Shown here: positions 18,407-28,388 of the stretch, in pieces
Position numbering within the stretch: the first letter of the stretch is position 1
How the letters are laid out: every line of letters begins with the position of its first letter
Source of the DNA: JAXMAF01 sp046350555
GTDB taxonomy: Bacteria > Planctomycetota > Phycisphaerae > Phycisphaerales > SM1A02
Assembly: GCA_046350555.1 (NCBI GenBank)
Contig: JAXMAF010000019.1
Location: 28,378-92,377 of the forward strand
Length of the DNA: 64,000 nucleotides
Direction: 5' to 3'
Made by a program: the position numbers and the translations under genes
The notes under the pieces: generated by a model
The model's input: the letters and a program-made list of their open reading frames with translations, nothing else
The model's database searches: none
What the model was told of the DNA's origin: nothing

Positions 18407-18676
18407 ATGCCACGCGTCTGCCACTTCACCGGCGCCAAGACCCGCTCTGGAAACAGCATCCGCTATCGCGGCCGCGCCAAGTACCTCGGCGGCGTCGGTC
18501 GCAAGATCACCGCGTGCACCGGCCGCACGTTCAAGCCGAACCTTCAGAACGTGAACGCGGTCGTCGACGGCGCTCCCCAGCGCATCAAGGTGTCGACCCG
18601 CGCCATCCGCATGGGCCTCGTCGTCAAGCCGATCCGCCGCAAGTACACCTACACGCGGCAGCAGAAGGCCGGTTGA
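18407..18676 (+). CDS. rpmB: 50S ribosomal protein bL28
   Basis: The 89-residue basic protein begins MPRVCHFTGAKTRSGNSIRY and continues with RTFKPNLQNV and VSTRAIRMGLV, the normal bL28 pattern. It belongs to the large ribosomal subunit. Its upstream part (VCHFTGAKT) matches the N-terminus of the family, so ATG 18407 is secure. A strong rho-independent terminator lies about 110 bases after the stop, so it appears to be a single-gene transcript, separate from dnaG. Confidence 0.95.
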   Translation: MPRVCHFTGAKTRSGNSIRYRGRAKYLGGVGRKITACTGRTFKPNLQNVNAVVDGAPQRIKVSTRAIRMGLVVKPIRRKYTYTRQQKAG

Positions 18677-18783
18677 CGGTCGTCGGTTTCCGGACTGCGT
18701 CGGCGCGATCGTCCGCCCTGTGCGGGCAACCCGCCGGCGCGCGGCTCGACCGGGCCGAACGTTCTTCGACGTCCACGTTGCAC

Positions 18784-18810
18784 AACCCGCGCGCTCGCGC
18801 GGGTTTTTTT
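18784..18810 (+). terminator. Rho-independent terminator after rpmB
   Basis: AACCCGCGC, a four-base GCTC loop and GCGCGGGTT form a perfect 9-bp stem followed by a T run to 18810. It separates rpmB from dnaG. Confidence 0.92.
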
Positions 18811-18923
18811 CTCCGCCACGTTGATCGTCGTGCGCACCGCCCTACCGTTTGCGAAGACTCCGACGCACCGCCTTCCGCGTCGACCCGCTCCGCGCCCTTC
18901 GCGACGATTTCCCGGGACCACCG

Positions 18924-21209
18924 ATGGGCGCCGGGCCGCCAGGCGTCGCCTGCGTTGGATGCGCTCGACCAGGGACACGAACGTTGGCACCGCTTGACGC
19001 TTCACGGACGAACGGACTGAGCGATCGCGACCGCGTGCTCGCGGCGACGGATTTGGTTGCGCTCGTCGGCGAGCATGTGGCGCTTCGCCAGAAGGGTCGC
19101 GAATGGGTCGGGCTCTGTCCGTTCCACGACGACCGCACGCCGTCGCTCGCCGTCGTCGTCCACAAGGGGGACGGCTTCTACAAGTGCTTCGCCTGCGGCG
19201 CCGCCGGCAACGCGATCGACTTCGCCATGGAGCACCTGCGCATGGACTTCCCGGCGGCGCTGCGCTTCCTCGCCCAGCGCGCCGGCGTGGCGCTCTCCCC
19301 GTCGCCGACGCGCCGCTCCGGCGAGATCGACCGGGAGGCGCTCCTGCGCGCCAACGCCGAGCGCTACGCGCACTGGCGGGGACTGCTCGTCGCCGCCCAT
19401 GCCGGACGGAGCCGCAATCCCGCGGCGATCGCCGCAGCGAGGATCCTCGTCGAGCGTCGGATCGACGACGCCATGATCGAGCAGTTCCAGCTCGGCGTGG
19501 CCAGCGAGGGTTGGAGCGACCTCGTCGACCTGGTGCGCGCCCGCGAGCTCGACGAGAAGGCGTTCATCGCCGCGGGGCTGCTCAAGCCGCGGCAGCGCCA
19601 CGACGGCGATGGCACCATCGACGAAGCCAGGCCGGCCACGACGGGGGGACGGGGCGCGTCGGGCTGCTACGACGCCTTCCGCAACCGCATCGTCTTTCCG
19701 ATCTGTGACGAGGCCGGCCGCGCCATCGCCTTCGGCGCCCGCAAGATCGATCCGGCCGACGAACCCAAGTACCTCAACAGCAGCGAGTCCGCCGCCTTCT
19801 CGAAGTCGCGGACGCTCTACGGACTGCACCTGGCGAAGCGGGCGATCATCGACGCCGGCTGCGCGGTGGTGACCGAGGGATACACCGACGTCATCGCGTG
19901 CCACCAGGCGGGCTTCCGCAACGTCGTGGCCACGCTCGGCACCGCGCTCACGATCGAGCATGCCCGCACGCTCCGTCGGCTGTGCGAGCGCGTCGTGCTG
20001 CTCTTCGACGGCGACGAGGCGGGACAGAAGGCCGCCGACCGCGCCGCCGAGGTCTTCTTCGCCGAGCCCGTCGACGTGCTCGTCTGCGTGATCCCCGACC
20101 ATCGCGATCCGGACGAACTGCTCAAGCTCCACGACGGTCCGGACCGTTTCCGGGCGGCGCTCGACGGTGCGCAACCCGTCCTGGACTTCCTGGTCGACCG
20201 GTTCATGGCGACCTATCGCACGGCGACGACGATGTCGGGACGGCAGCAGCGCCTCGAGGCGTTCCTCGCGCGGCTCGCGGAGCTCGGTCTCGGACGAGCG
20301 AAGGACCTGCGTCGCCGTTTCGTGCTCCAGCGGCTCGCCGCGCTGGTGGGCGTGCCGATCCACGACCTCGAATCGTCGATGCCCGAGGCGCGCGCCCGCC
20401 GTGCCCCGCTCCGCGACCTCGCGGCGAAGGACGCCACGCGCGACCCCTCGCCCGGCGGCCATCCGTCCGATGCGCACAGCGGCGCGACGGGAGCGTCGAG
20501 TGAATCGTCCGGCGACGCGACGCCGGCGCCAGGCGCGACACCGCTCGCGATTATCCGCGCCGAGGAGGCGGTGCTCGGACTCCTCGTCGCCCATCCCGAG
20601 ATCGCCAACGAGACGGTCGACGCCGGCGACGGCCATTGGCTGCCCGTCACCGAGGCGATGAGCGCTGCAACCTTCCTCCATCCGCCGCATCGCGATCTCG
20701 CCGACGTGCTCGTCCCGCTCCTGGAGGATGCGGCCGGCGTGGCGGGCGCGCTGCCGATGCGGAGCCTTCTGGCCGAACTTGCCCAGCCATCCCGACGGGT
20801 TCTAGCATCAACCTTGTACTTCGCCGCGGAAGCACGCCTCGCCGCACGCAACGAGTCTCCCGCAACGATGCTCAAGCACGTCTGCGCCGATCTAGACGCC
20901 GCACGTCGGCGACTGGGGCTTCCGTACGGCGAGTCGGTTCGCGACGACGCGGTCCGGGCCGCCTCGGCGCCTCCGGCTCGAGTCTCTTCCGCTCTCGCGA
21001 CGACTCCAGCGATGGCTGCATCGACCGCCTCCAGCACCGATCCGCCCATCGCCGAGGCTTCGACCGGGTCGCCGCACGACGAGCGGCCCGACGCGACCGT
21101 TCCGCAAGGCGCCACCGGGGCGGTCGACGCCGCGGCCCAGTTGCTCGAGCGCCTCCGCCGGCGCGGCCCCGACCCGTCCGCGATCGCACGGTTCGCCCGT
21201 CGCGCCTGA
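18924..21209 (+). CDS. dnaG: DNA primase
   Basis: DnaG makes RNA primers at the replication fork. The N-terminal zinc domain has CPFH (65-68) and CFAC (88-91); the TOPRIM core has VVTEGYTDVIACHQAG and VVLLFDGDEAGQKAADRA with the metal-binding acidic residues; the C-terminal ~200 residues, Ala/Ser-rich, would contain the DnaB-binding domain. Start choice is uncertain: TTG 18849, ATG 18924 and TTG 18984 are in frame, and homology starts near the last (GLSDRDRVLAATDLV). rpoD follows, the conserved macromolecular-synthesis pair, though with about 87 bases between. Confidence 0.93.
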   Translation: MGAGPPGVACVGCARPGTRTLAPLDASRTNGLSDRDRVLAATDLVALVGEHVALRQKGREWVGLCPFHDDRTPSLAVVVHKGDGFYKCFACGAAGNAIDFAMEHLRMDFPAALRFLAQRAGVALSPSPTRRSGEIDREALLRANAERYAHWRGLLVAAHAGRSRNPAAIAAARILVERRIDDAMIEQFQLGVASEGWSDLVDLVRARELDEKAFIAAGLLKPRQRHDGDGTIDEARPATTGGRGASGCYDAFRNRIVFPICDEAGRAIAFGARKIDPADEPKYLNSSESAAFSKSRTLYGLHLAKRAIIDAGCAVVTEGYTDVIACHQAGFRNVVATLGTALTIEHARTLRRLCERVVLLFDGDEAGQKAADRAAEVFFAEPVDVLVCVIPDHRDPDELLKLHDGPDRFRAALDGAQPVLDFLVDRFMATYRTATTMSGRQQRLEAFLARLAELGLGRAKDLRRRFVLQRLAALVGVPIHDLESSMPEARARRAPLRDLAAKDATRDPSPGGHPSDAHSGATGASSESSGDATPAPGATPLAIIRAEEAVLGLLVAHPEIANETVDAGDGHWLPVTEAMSAATFLHPPHRDLADVLVPLLEDAAGVAGALPMRSLLAELAQPSRRVLASTLYFAAEARLAARNESPATMLKHVCADLDAARRRLGLPYGESVRDDAVRAASAPPARVSSALATTPAMAASTASSTDPPIAEASTGSPHDERPDATVPQGATGAVDAAAQLLERLRRRGPDPSAIARFARRA

Positions 21210-21296
21210 CGACCCCGTATCGGCCCAGCCCCACTTCGCCCTCCCGTGCCTCGACGCTCCCCTCCGTCCTCATCTCCGACCCCGGAGCTCCGACCC

Positions 21297-23126
<1,830 letters not shown>

Positions 23127-23162
23127 CCCGTCCCCAACGTGCACCGGCGCACGATGCGTGCA

Positions 23163-23620
23163 GAACCAGTAACCAATAACCAGTAACCGGGAACCAGGAA
23201 TCAGGAATTCGGAATCGGGGACGCCGTCCTCCAACGACCGACGACGCGGAATCGCGCACTCCGCGGCTCGGCGCGCCAGCGACATCCTCCGCCAACGGAC
23301 AGCGTCCCCGACTCCCGATTCCGCCGCAGCGGCTTCCTGATTCCCGCCCCACGCCTCGCGCGCCAGCGACATCCTCCGCCAACGGACAGCGTCCCCGACT
23401 CCCGATTCCGCCGCGCAGCGGCTTCCCGATTCCCGCCCCACGGCTCGGCGCGCCAGCGACATCCTCCGCCAACGGACAGCATCCCCGACTCCTGATTCCG
23501 CCGCGCAGCGGCGTCCTGATTCCCGCGCCCCACGGCTCGGCGCGCCAGCGACATCCTCCGCCAACGGACAGCGTCCCCGACTCCTGATTCCGCCGCGAAG
23601 CGGCTTCCTGACTCCCTCGC
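23163..23620 (+). repeat. Family B tandem array after rpoD
   Basis: No gene lies between rpoD and aat. The block opens with AACCAGTAACC-type microrepeats and one inverted half-unit (CAGGAATTCGGAATCGGGG), then has about four direct units sharing GCGCGCCAGCGACATCC, CCAACGGACAGCGTCCCC and GACTCCCGATTCCGCCG. The GACATCC landmark occurs at 23281, 23368, 23458 and 23550, giving periods of 87, 90 and 92 bp. The units differ from one another by only a few bases. Confidence 0.92.
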
Positions 23621-23640
23621 GATTCCCTCGCTCGCCCGCG

Positions 23641-24270
23641 CTACCAGCGGGCGTCGTGCCGCAGGGCCTTCGCAAGCCGTTCGAGATAGTCGGCCGCGGG
23701 GATCTCGACCGTACCGAACTGTCGCATGTGGTCCGTCACGACCTGGGTGTCCAACAGGCTGAACCCACCTTCGCGAAGCCGCGCGACCAGGTGCGCCAGG
23801 CAGACCTTCGACGCGTCCGTGCCGCCAAGTTCCGGCCTCACGAACATCGACTCGCCGAAGAACGCGCCGCGCAGACGCACCCCGTAGAGGCCGCCGACGA
23901 GCCGCCCATCAAGCCACGCCTCGACGCTGTGCACGTGCCCGCGCGCCGCGAGGTCGAGGTACGCGGCCATGAGCGCCTCGTTCATCCAGCTCGGGTTCCC
24001 GCGCCCACGATGTCCGGCGCACGCCGCCATGACTTCCCCGACGGCGCTGTCGATTCGGATCTCGAACCGCTGGCGGCGCAGCGACTTCGCGAGGTTGTGC
24101 GGAACATGGAACCGGTCCAGCGGCAACACACCGCGCGGCTCCGGGCAGTACCACTCGATGCGGTTTCGCCTCGTGTCGACCATTGGAAACACCCCGCGCG
24201 AGTACGCCTCGAGCAACAGAGCGCCATCAGGTCGCTGCGGATCGAATGATCGGGAATCGCTGGGAAACAT
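23641..24270 (-). CDS. aat: Leucyl/phenylalanyl-tRNA--protein transferase
   Basis: Aat adds Leu or Phe to proteins with N-terminal Arg or Lys, marking them for ClpAP/ClpS degradation. The 209-residue protein shows AYSRGVFPM, WYCPEPRGVLPLDRFHVP, GNPSWMNEALMAAYLDLAARGHVHSVE, GGLYGVRLRGAFFGESMF and LLDTQVVTDHMRQFGTVEI, the family motifs in order. The ATG at 24270 fits the family length (about 200-240). The frame is open further upstream but without homology. It converges with the family B array. Confidence 0.93.
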   Translation of the reverse strand: MFPSDSRSFDPQRPDGALLLEAYSRGVFPMVDTRRNRIEWYCPEPRGVLPLDRFHVPHNLAKSLRRQRFEIRIDSAVGEVMAACAGHRGRGNPSWMNEALMAAYLDLAARGHVHSVEAWLDGRLVGGLYGVRLRGAFFGESMFVRPELGGTDASKVCLAHLVARLREGGFSLLDTQVVTDHMRQFGTVEIPAADYLERLAKALRHDARW

Positions 24271-24433
24271 GGCTGATTCACGATCTCCCCGGCGGTGCGC
24301 GCGTCGGATCTCCCTCGAAGCGCGGAGCGCTGTGCACGGTCGACTTGCGTGCGCTTTTTCCATTTTTGCGGGATGGCGCGTGAGTGACGGTATGTTGTCG
24401 CGGTCCGAGGGATTCCTTTCCGGGAGAATAAGA

Positions 24434-25786
24434 ATGAACACGCGTTTGGTCCTCGTGGCCCAAGTGGCCATGGCTCCTGCGGTCCGTGCGACCGCGATCG
24501 ACAACCTTCCGATGATCCGGTCCATCAGCTTCTCGGCTGCGCTTCTCGTGGGTGGCGCCATCGCGCCCCTCGCAAGCCCCTGCGCCGCCGCCGGACGGAT
24601 CGTCATCACCGAAGTCATGTACAACCCCGCCTCCGACGAGGATCGCGGGCAGTCCGAGTGGGTCGAGATCGCCAACATCGGCGACGCGCCGGTCGTCCTC
24701 GCAAGCTGGCGGCTCGACGACGAGGACAAGCTGCCGATGGACGATTGGGGCTCGTTCAGTTGCACGCTGGCGCCTGGGGCCGTCGCCGTGCTCGTGAACG
24801 GCTCGTTTGTCGACGAGGCGCAGTTCCGCGCCGCATGGGATCCCGTCGAGGCCGCGGCCGCCGTCGGTTCGCCGAGCACTTCGTCAGGTACGCCGAGCGG
24901 TGCGAACCCGGCCTCGACGCCGGCCTCGACGCCGGCCCCGGCCCCGGTCCCGGCCCCCGGGCCGACCTATCTGGTCATCCCGGTGAAGTGGGGCGGAATC
25001 TCGAACTCGCCCGGCGACGGCAACGAGGTGCTTCGACTGCTCGACGCCGACAACCATGCGATCTGCTCCGTCGCGCTGGGCAACGGTGGCTCGTGGCCCA
25101 AGCTCTCGCATGCCGGCGGCCCGAGCGTCTATCTCGCGAGCCCCCCGCCAGCGCCGGCCACGACCGCGGTCGGTGGTACTCCGCCCACGATCGAACTGAA
25201 CGACGGCGCCGCGTGGAAGGCATCGTCGATTGGCGATGCCGGCGCTCGCGAGTGTCGCCGGACGGCGATCTTCAATGGGCGCGACATCGCCTCGCCCGGT
25301 CGCCTTCCAGCAGCCCTGCTGCCCGCGACCACCGCCGTTGGCACGGCGGCGACGGGTGCAACCGCGGAAGCTCCCCGCCCGCCGAATCCGGCGCCGGGAT
25401 CCAGCGCCGATCCGGCGGCGGGCAATGGGACTGGCTCCAAGCCCGGTTCAAGCCCCGGTTCCGGCTCCGCTTCCGGTTCCAGTTCCGGTTCCAGTCCCGG
25501 TTCGACCGCCAACGCGGGGTTCGCCGCTGAACCCGATTCAGCCGCGCTCCGGTCGTTCCCGCCTCTCGCGACGCGCCGTTCGCCGCGGACAATCGGCATG
25601 GTCGATGAGGTCGATGAATCGGGATCAGCCGTGGTGCACGTGGCAGCGTGTCATACGGACTCCAGCAGACCTCCATGCGTTCGACCCCTTGCCCAGAGTG
25701 GGATTCCCGGGCGGGATTGGGCTGCATCGGACACAAGCGTCGACTGGGACTCGGATCACAGGGAGTCGCACGCGCCACGCACCTGA
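24434..25786 (+). CDS. Secreted lamin-tail-domain protein
   Basis: The protein has a hydrophobic N-terminal segment (PMIRSISFSAALLVGGAIA, then SPCAAAG) that looks like a signal peptide, followed by a lamin tail domain: RIVITEVMYNPASDEDRG and EWVEIANIGDAPVVLASWRL. A Pro/Ala/Ser-Thr linker splits the domain, and a Gly/Ser/Pro tail follows. ATG 24434 has GGGAGA upstream; ATG 24512 would also give a signal peptide. A TATGTT hexamer at about 24391 may be the -10. The last ~45 residues (from CHTDSSRPPCVRP) are encoded by repeat A5, so the original C-terminus was probably earlier. Confidence 0.8.
   Translation: MNTRLVLVAQVAMAPAVRATAIDNLPMIRSISFSAALLVGGAIAPLASPCAAAGRIVITEVMYNPASDEDRGQSEWVEIANIGDAPVVLASWRLDDEDKLPMDDWGSFSCTLAPGAVAVLVNGSFVDEAQFRAAWDPVEAAAAVGSPSTSSGTPSGANPASTPASTPAPAPVPAPGPTYLVIPVKWGGISNSPGDGNEVLRLLDADNHAICSVALGNGGSWPKLSHAGGPSVYLASPPPAPATTAVGGTPPTIELNDGAAWKASSIGDAGARECRRTAIFNGRDIASPGRLPAALLPATTAVGTAATGATAEAPRPPNPAPGSSADPAAGNGTGSKPGSSPGSGSASGSSSGSSPGSTANAGFAAEPDSAALRSFPPLATRRSPRTIGMVDEVDESGSAVVHVAACHTDSSRPPCVRPLAQSGIPGRDWAASDTSVDWDSDHRESHAPRT
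25651..25759 (+). repeat. Family A repeat, copy A5, inside a coding sequence
   Basis: TCATACGGACTCCAGCAGAC and CTCCATGCGTTCGACCCC are followed by TTGCCCAGAG, GGCGGGATTGGG and GACTGGGACTCGGATCA. The copy is read in frame as the C-terminal part of the lamin-tail protein. Confidence 0.88.
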
Positions 25787-25853
25787 TCCAATGGCTCCTT
25801 CCTCTTGCGGGACGCGGCGGGTTTGACCCTTCCTCCGCGTCACCCTTCCACAG

Positions 25854-25887
25854 GCGGCGGCGCGGTTCTGACCGCGCCGCCGCTTTT
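25854..25887 (+). terminator. Rho-independent terminator after the lamin-tail gene
   Basis: GCGGCGGCGCGGT and ACCGCGCCGCCGC form a 13-bp perfect stem with a TCTG loop and end in TTTT. The stem is strong but the T run is short. It stands between convergent genes. Confidence 0.8.
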
Positions 25888-25954
25888 CCGCCGAGGGAAG
25901 GGATGCATCCTCGCCGCCATCGACAACTGTGCCATGCCGATTGCCACCGGCGCG

Positions 25955-26351
25955 TCAGCCCGTGGTCTCAGCCGCGGGCAGGTACGACGCCGCCACCGGA
26001 ATCGCCCGGCGCCGCCGGACCGCCTTGGCGACGGCGTATCGCAGCGAGAGCCCACGCGACGCTCCACATGCGCCGTGATCGCGATCTCGCGTTCTCGCAT
26101 CGTGGCGAGGACCAAGCGCCACGCTTGAATTCGAGGCAAGCGTGACGGAAGCGTCCGATGCCCAGCGCGTGATGGCCGATCTCGTGCAGGAAGACAGCGG
26201 AGCCATGCCGCCGCGCGGCTCCGGCGATTCGACCCAGCGGTGAGCGACCTGTCGGGGCCCGGGCCGAGCCAGCCATGCCGCTCATGTGCCGCCACCGATG
26301 CACGCGGACGCGATGTCGCGAGAGCATCTCCTCGACCAGCTCAACGGACAT
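25955..26351 (-). pseudogene. HExxH (HEIGHH) metallopeptidase-like gene, frameshifted
   Basis: Reading from ATG 26351 the three minus-strand frames must be joined: MSVELVEEMLSRHRVRVHR and SAVFLHEIGHHALGIGRFRH in one frame, then AWRLVLATMREREIAITAHV in a second, then SLRYAVAKAVRRRRAIPVAA to the TGA at 25955 in a third. HEIGHH is a zinc-peptidase motif of HExxH type, like IrrE/ImmA or SprT-like proteins, but I cannot assign a family. The gene overlaps or abuts the 3' end of fmt. Either it is decaying or the assembly carries indels here, because fmt next door shows the same problem. Confidence 0.55.
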
Positions 26352-27661
26352 CGCGCTCGGCGATCCGGACTCCGCGACGACCATCGGCTCGATCGTCGCT
26401 CCGGGCGACAGCGCCGCCCGCGCGAACTCCTCGAAATCATGGCCCGACCGCCCGCCGGCTGCACCTCCAGGAGCGCAGGAGACCCTCGCCACAACGAACG
26501 ATCCCGTCGCCGAGCAGCCGCCCGGCGCCTGCACCGCGGGCGGAGCACCTCGTGCGTCCTCCGCCGGCCACATCTCCGCCTTCGTCGACCGGCGACGCCG
26601 CGTCCGCCTTCGCTCGCCGCGCGCCATGCCCGCCTTCGCTCGCCGGAGCTGCCTTGCACCACCGAATCGGTCCGCGCGCCGCCCTCAGCCGACGCACTCC
26701 ACACGCCCTCCTCGGCCGCCGGCTGGGCCGGCGTGGGCCGCGCCACGCCGATCGACGCGTCGTCCGCCCCGACCGCGCCGTCGACGACGATCTCCTCCAC
26801 CCGAAGCAGGCGAACGGTCTCGCCACCAACACGCACGGTGCATCCCGGCCACGGCGACAATCCGTTCACCCGACAACGGATCTCGTGGGCGGAGCGCTGG
26901 AAGGACAGGACTGCGTCTGCACGAGAGAGCTTCGGCGCCCGCGTTGCCAGCGATTCGTCCTGCGTTCGAGGCGACAGCGCCGCTGGAGAAGCCCGCGGTC
27001 TCGAGCACGGCCGACGGGCCGAGCCGCCGCAAGGCGGTCGTGCAGTTCTCCGCCGTCCGCGCGGACCGATCGGCGTCGTCCGCACGGCGAGGATCTCCCC
27101 CGCGTCCATCCGCTCGGCGAGCGTGATGACGGTCACCCCGGTCGTCGAGTCGCCCGACAGGATCGCCCAGTTCACCGGCGCTGCGCCGCGGTGGCGGGGC
27201 AGGATCGACGCGTGCAGGTTGATGGCGAAGGTCGACCCGAGCAAGGCCGGCCGCAACTTCTGGCCAAACGCAATGACAACGAACGCGTTCCGACGATCCG
27301 GTCCCTGTGTCGCGCTGAAACGTGTCGCGTCGGAACGCGTCGCGCCGGAACGCGTCGCGCCGGAGCTGGCCGCGCCCGACGATCGGCCGGCGTCGCTTGC
27401 ATCGGAACTGGTCGGCGGCGGGCCCGCATCGACTCGCCGACGAACCTCGACGACGACCGCGGGATCGTTGACGTCCTGCGGCTTGATCACGGCCATCCCC
27501 AGGGCGGCGGCCCGCTCGCCGATCGGAGTCGGCTTCATCGCCCGCCCACGTCCCGCCGGTCGATCGGGCTGCGTGACCACCAGGACGACCTCGTGTTCGG
27601 CGCGCAGCGCCTCGAACGTTGGAAGACCGAAGGCGCCGGAACCGAAGTAGACGACTCGCAT
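26352..27661 (-). pseudogene. fmt: Methionyl-tRNA formyltransferase, multiply frameshifted
   Basis: Fmt formylates initiator Met-tRNA. The N-terminal part from ATG 27661 is intact: MRVVYFGSGAFGLPTFEALR, the folate-binding region FAINLHASILPRHRGAAPVNW and GVTVITLAERMDAGEIL. A Ser/Ala/Thr-rich insert of ~40 residues (15-bp tandem DNA units, SGATR) interrupts it. Between about 27060 and 26970 the family sequence passes through all three frames (GGELHDRLA, then RLGPSAVLETAG, then LSPRTQDESLATRAPKLS); three +1 shifts restore the frame. The C-terminal domain (LSPWPGC, VRCGEG, LLEVQPAGGRAM, DFEEFARAALSPG) is again split over frames. The 3' end is approximate. def lies 58 bases upstream, the usual def-fmt pair. 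Confidence 0.7.
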
Positions 27662-27719
27662 CGACGCATCCTTGCGATCGGAGAGCAGACCGATGCTCGC
27701 CGGAGCGGGAACTCCCAAC

Positions 27720-28238
27720 CTACTCCTTCGCCGCCAGGAGCTCCTTCACCGCCTTGCGCGTCGCGATCCGATCGATCGGTGTCATTCGATCGAGGATCAG
27801 GACGCCGTCGAGGTGGTCGAACTCGTGCTGCCAGACGCGGGCCACGAGACCCTCGGCGGTGTCGGTGAACTCCCGCCCGTCCAGGTCGAGCGCCGTGATG
27901 GTGACCTTGGGTGGGCGCCGGATCTCGGCGCGGATGCCGGGAAGGCTCAGGCAGCCCTCCTCGCGCGCCACGAGATCGCCCTCGAATCCCGAGAGCCGCG
28001 GATTGATGTACACCGCATGCTCCGTCTCGGCGAGGTCGATGTCGACCACGAACATCCGCAGCGAAACGCCGACCTGCGGCGCCGCCAGCCCGATCCCCGC
28101 CTCCTCGCGCATGATCTCGCGCATCCGGCTGGCGATGCCGCGCACGGACTCGTCGATCCGCTGGATGGGGCTGGCCCTCCGGCGCAGCACCTCGCTCGGG
28201 AAGTGCGCAAGGCGCAACTGCGATGGATCGACCGTCAT
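27720..28238 (-). CDS. def: Peptide deformylase
   Basis: Def removes the formyl group from nascent N-terminal methionine. The 172-residue protein has all three motifs: GIGLAAPQVG (48-57), EEGCLSLPG (93-101, metal-binding Cys96) and QHEFDHLDG (137-145, with His138, Glu139 and His142). It heads a def-fmt transcript. A TAGCAT -10 box ends 6 bases before ATG 28238, so the mRNA should be leaderless. The intact def contrasts with the damaged fmt. Confidence 0.95.
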   Translation of the reverse strand: MTVDPSQLRLAHFPSEVLRRRASPIQRIDESVRGIASRMREIMREEAGIGLAAPQVGVSLRMFVVDIDLAETEHAVYINPRLSGFEGDLVAREEGCLSLPGIRAEIRRPPKVTITALDLDGREFTDTAEGLVARVWQHEFDHLDGVLILDRMTPIDRIATRKAVKELLAAKE

Positions 28239-28243
28239 CCGTG

Positions 28244-28250
28244 TATGCTA
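28244..28250. promoter_or_regulatory. Bidirectional -10 element between def and the TPR gene
   Basis: TATGCTA contains TATGCT on the plus strand (28244-28249) and TAGCAT on the minus strand (28250-28245). The minus box fits a leaderless def mRNA; the plus box would start a transcript near 28256 with a leader of about 130 bases to the TPR gene. Confidence 0.55.
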
Positions 28251-28388
28251 CGTTCCGGTTCCGCAACCCATCCACCGCGCCGCGTCGAGTTCGCGCCCGC
28301 GGCCGGAGGGAGGCACGCACGCTCGTTTCGCCACACGACACCGCCCCGCGCACGCTCGCGTCCGCTCGCCGCCACACACGCATCCGAC

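Noticed and set aside
23264..23620. Possible CRISPR array after rpoD
   Set aside because: The repeated unit is ~90 bp and continuous, with no short repeat separated by unique spacers, and no cas genes are present.
26352..27661. Natural fusion of fmt with the HEIGHH protein
   Set aside because: The fusion depends on which frame is followed through several shifts, and a normal stop/start overlap exists in another frame.
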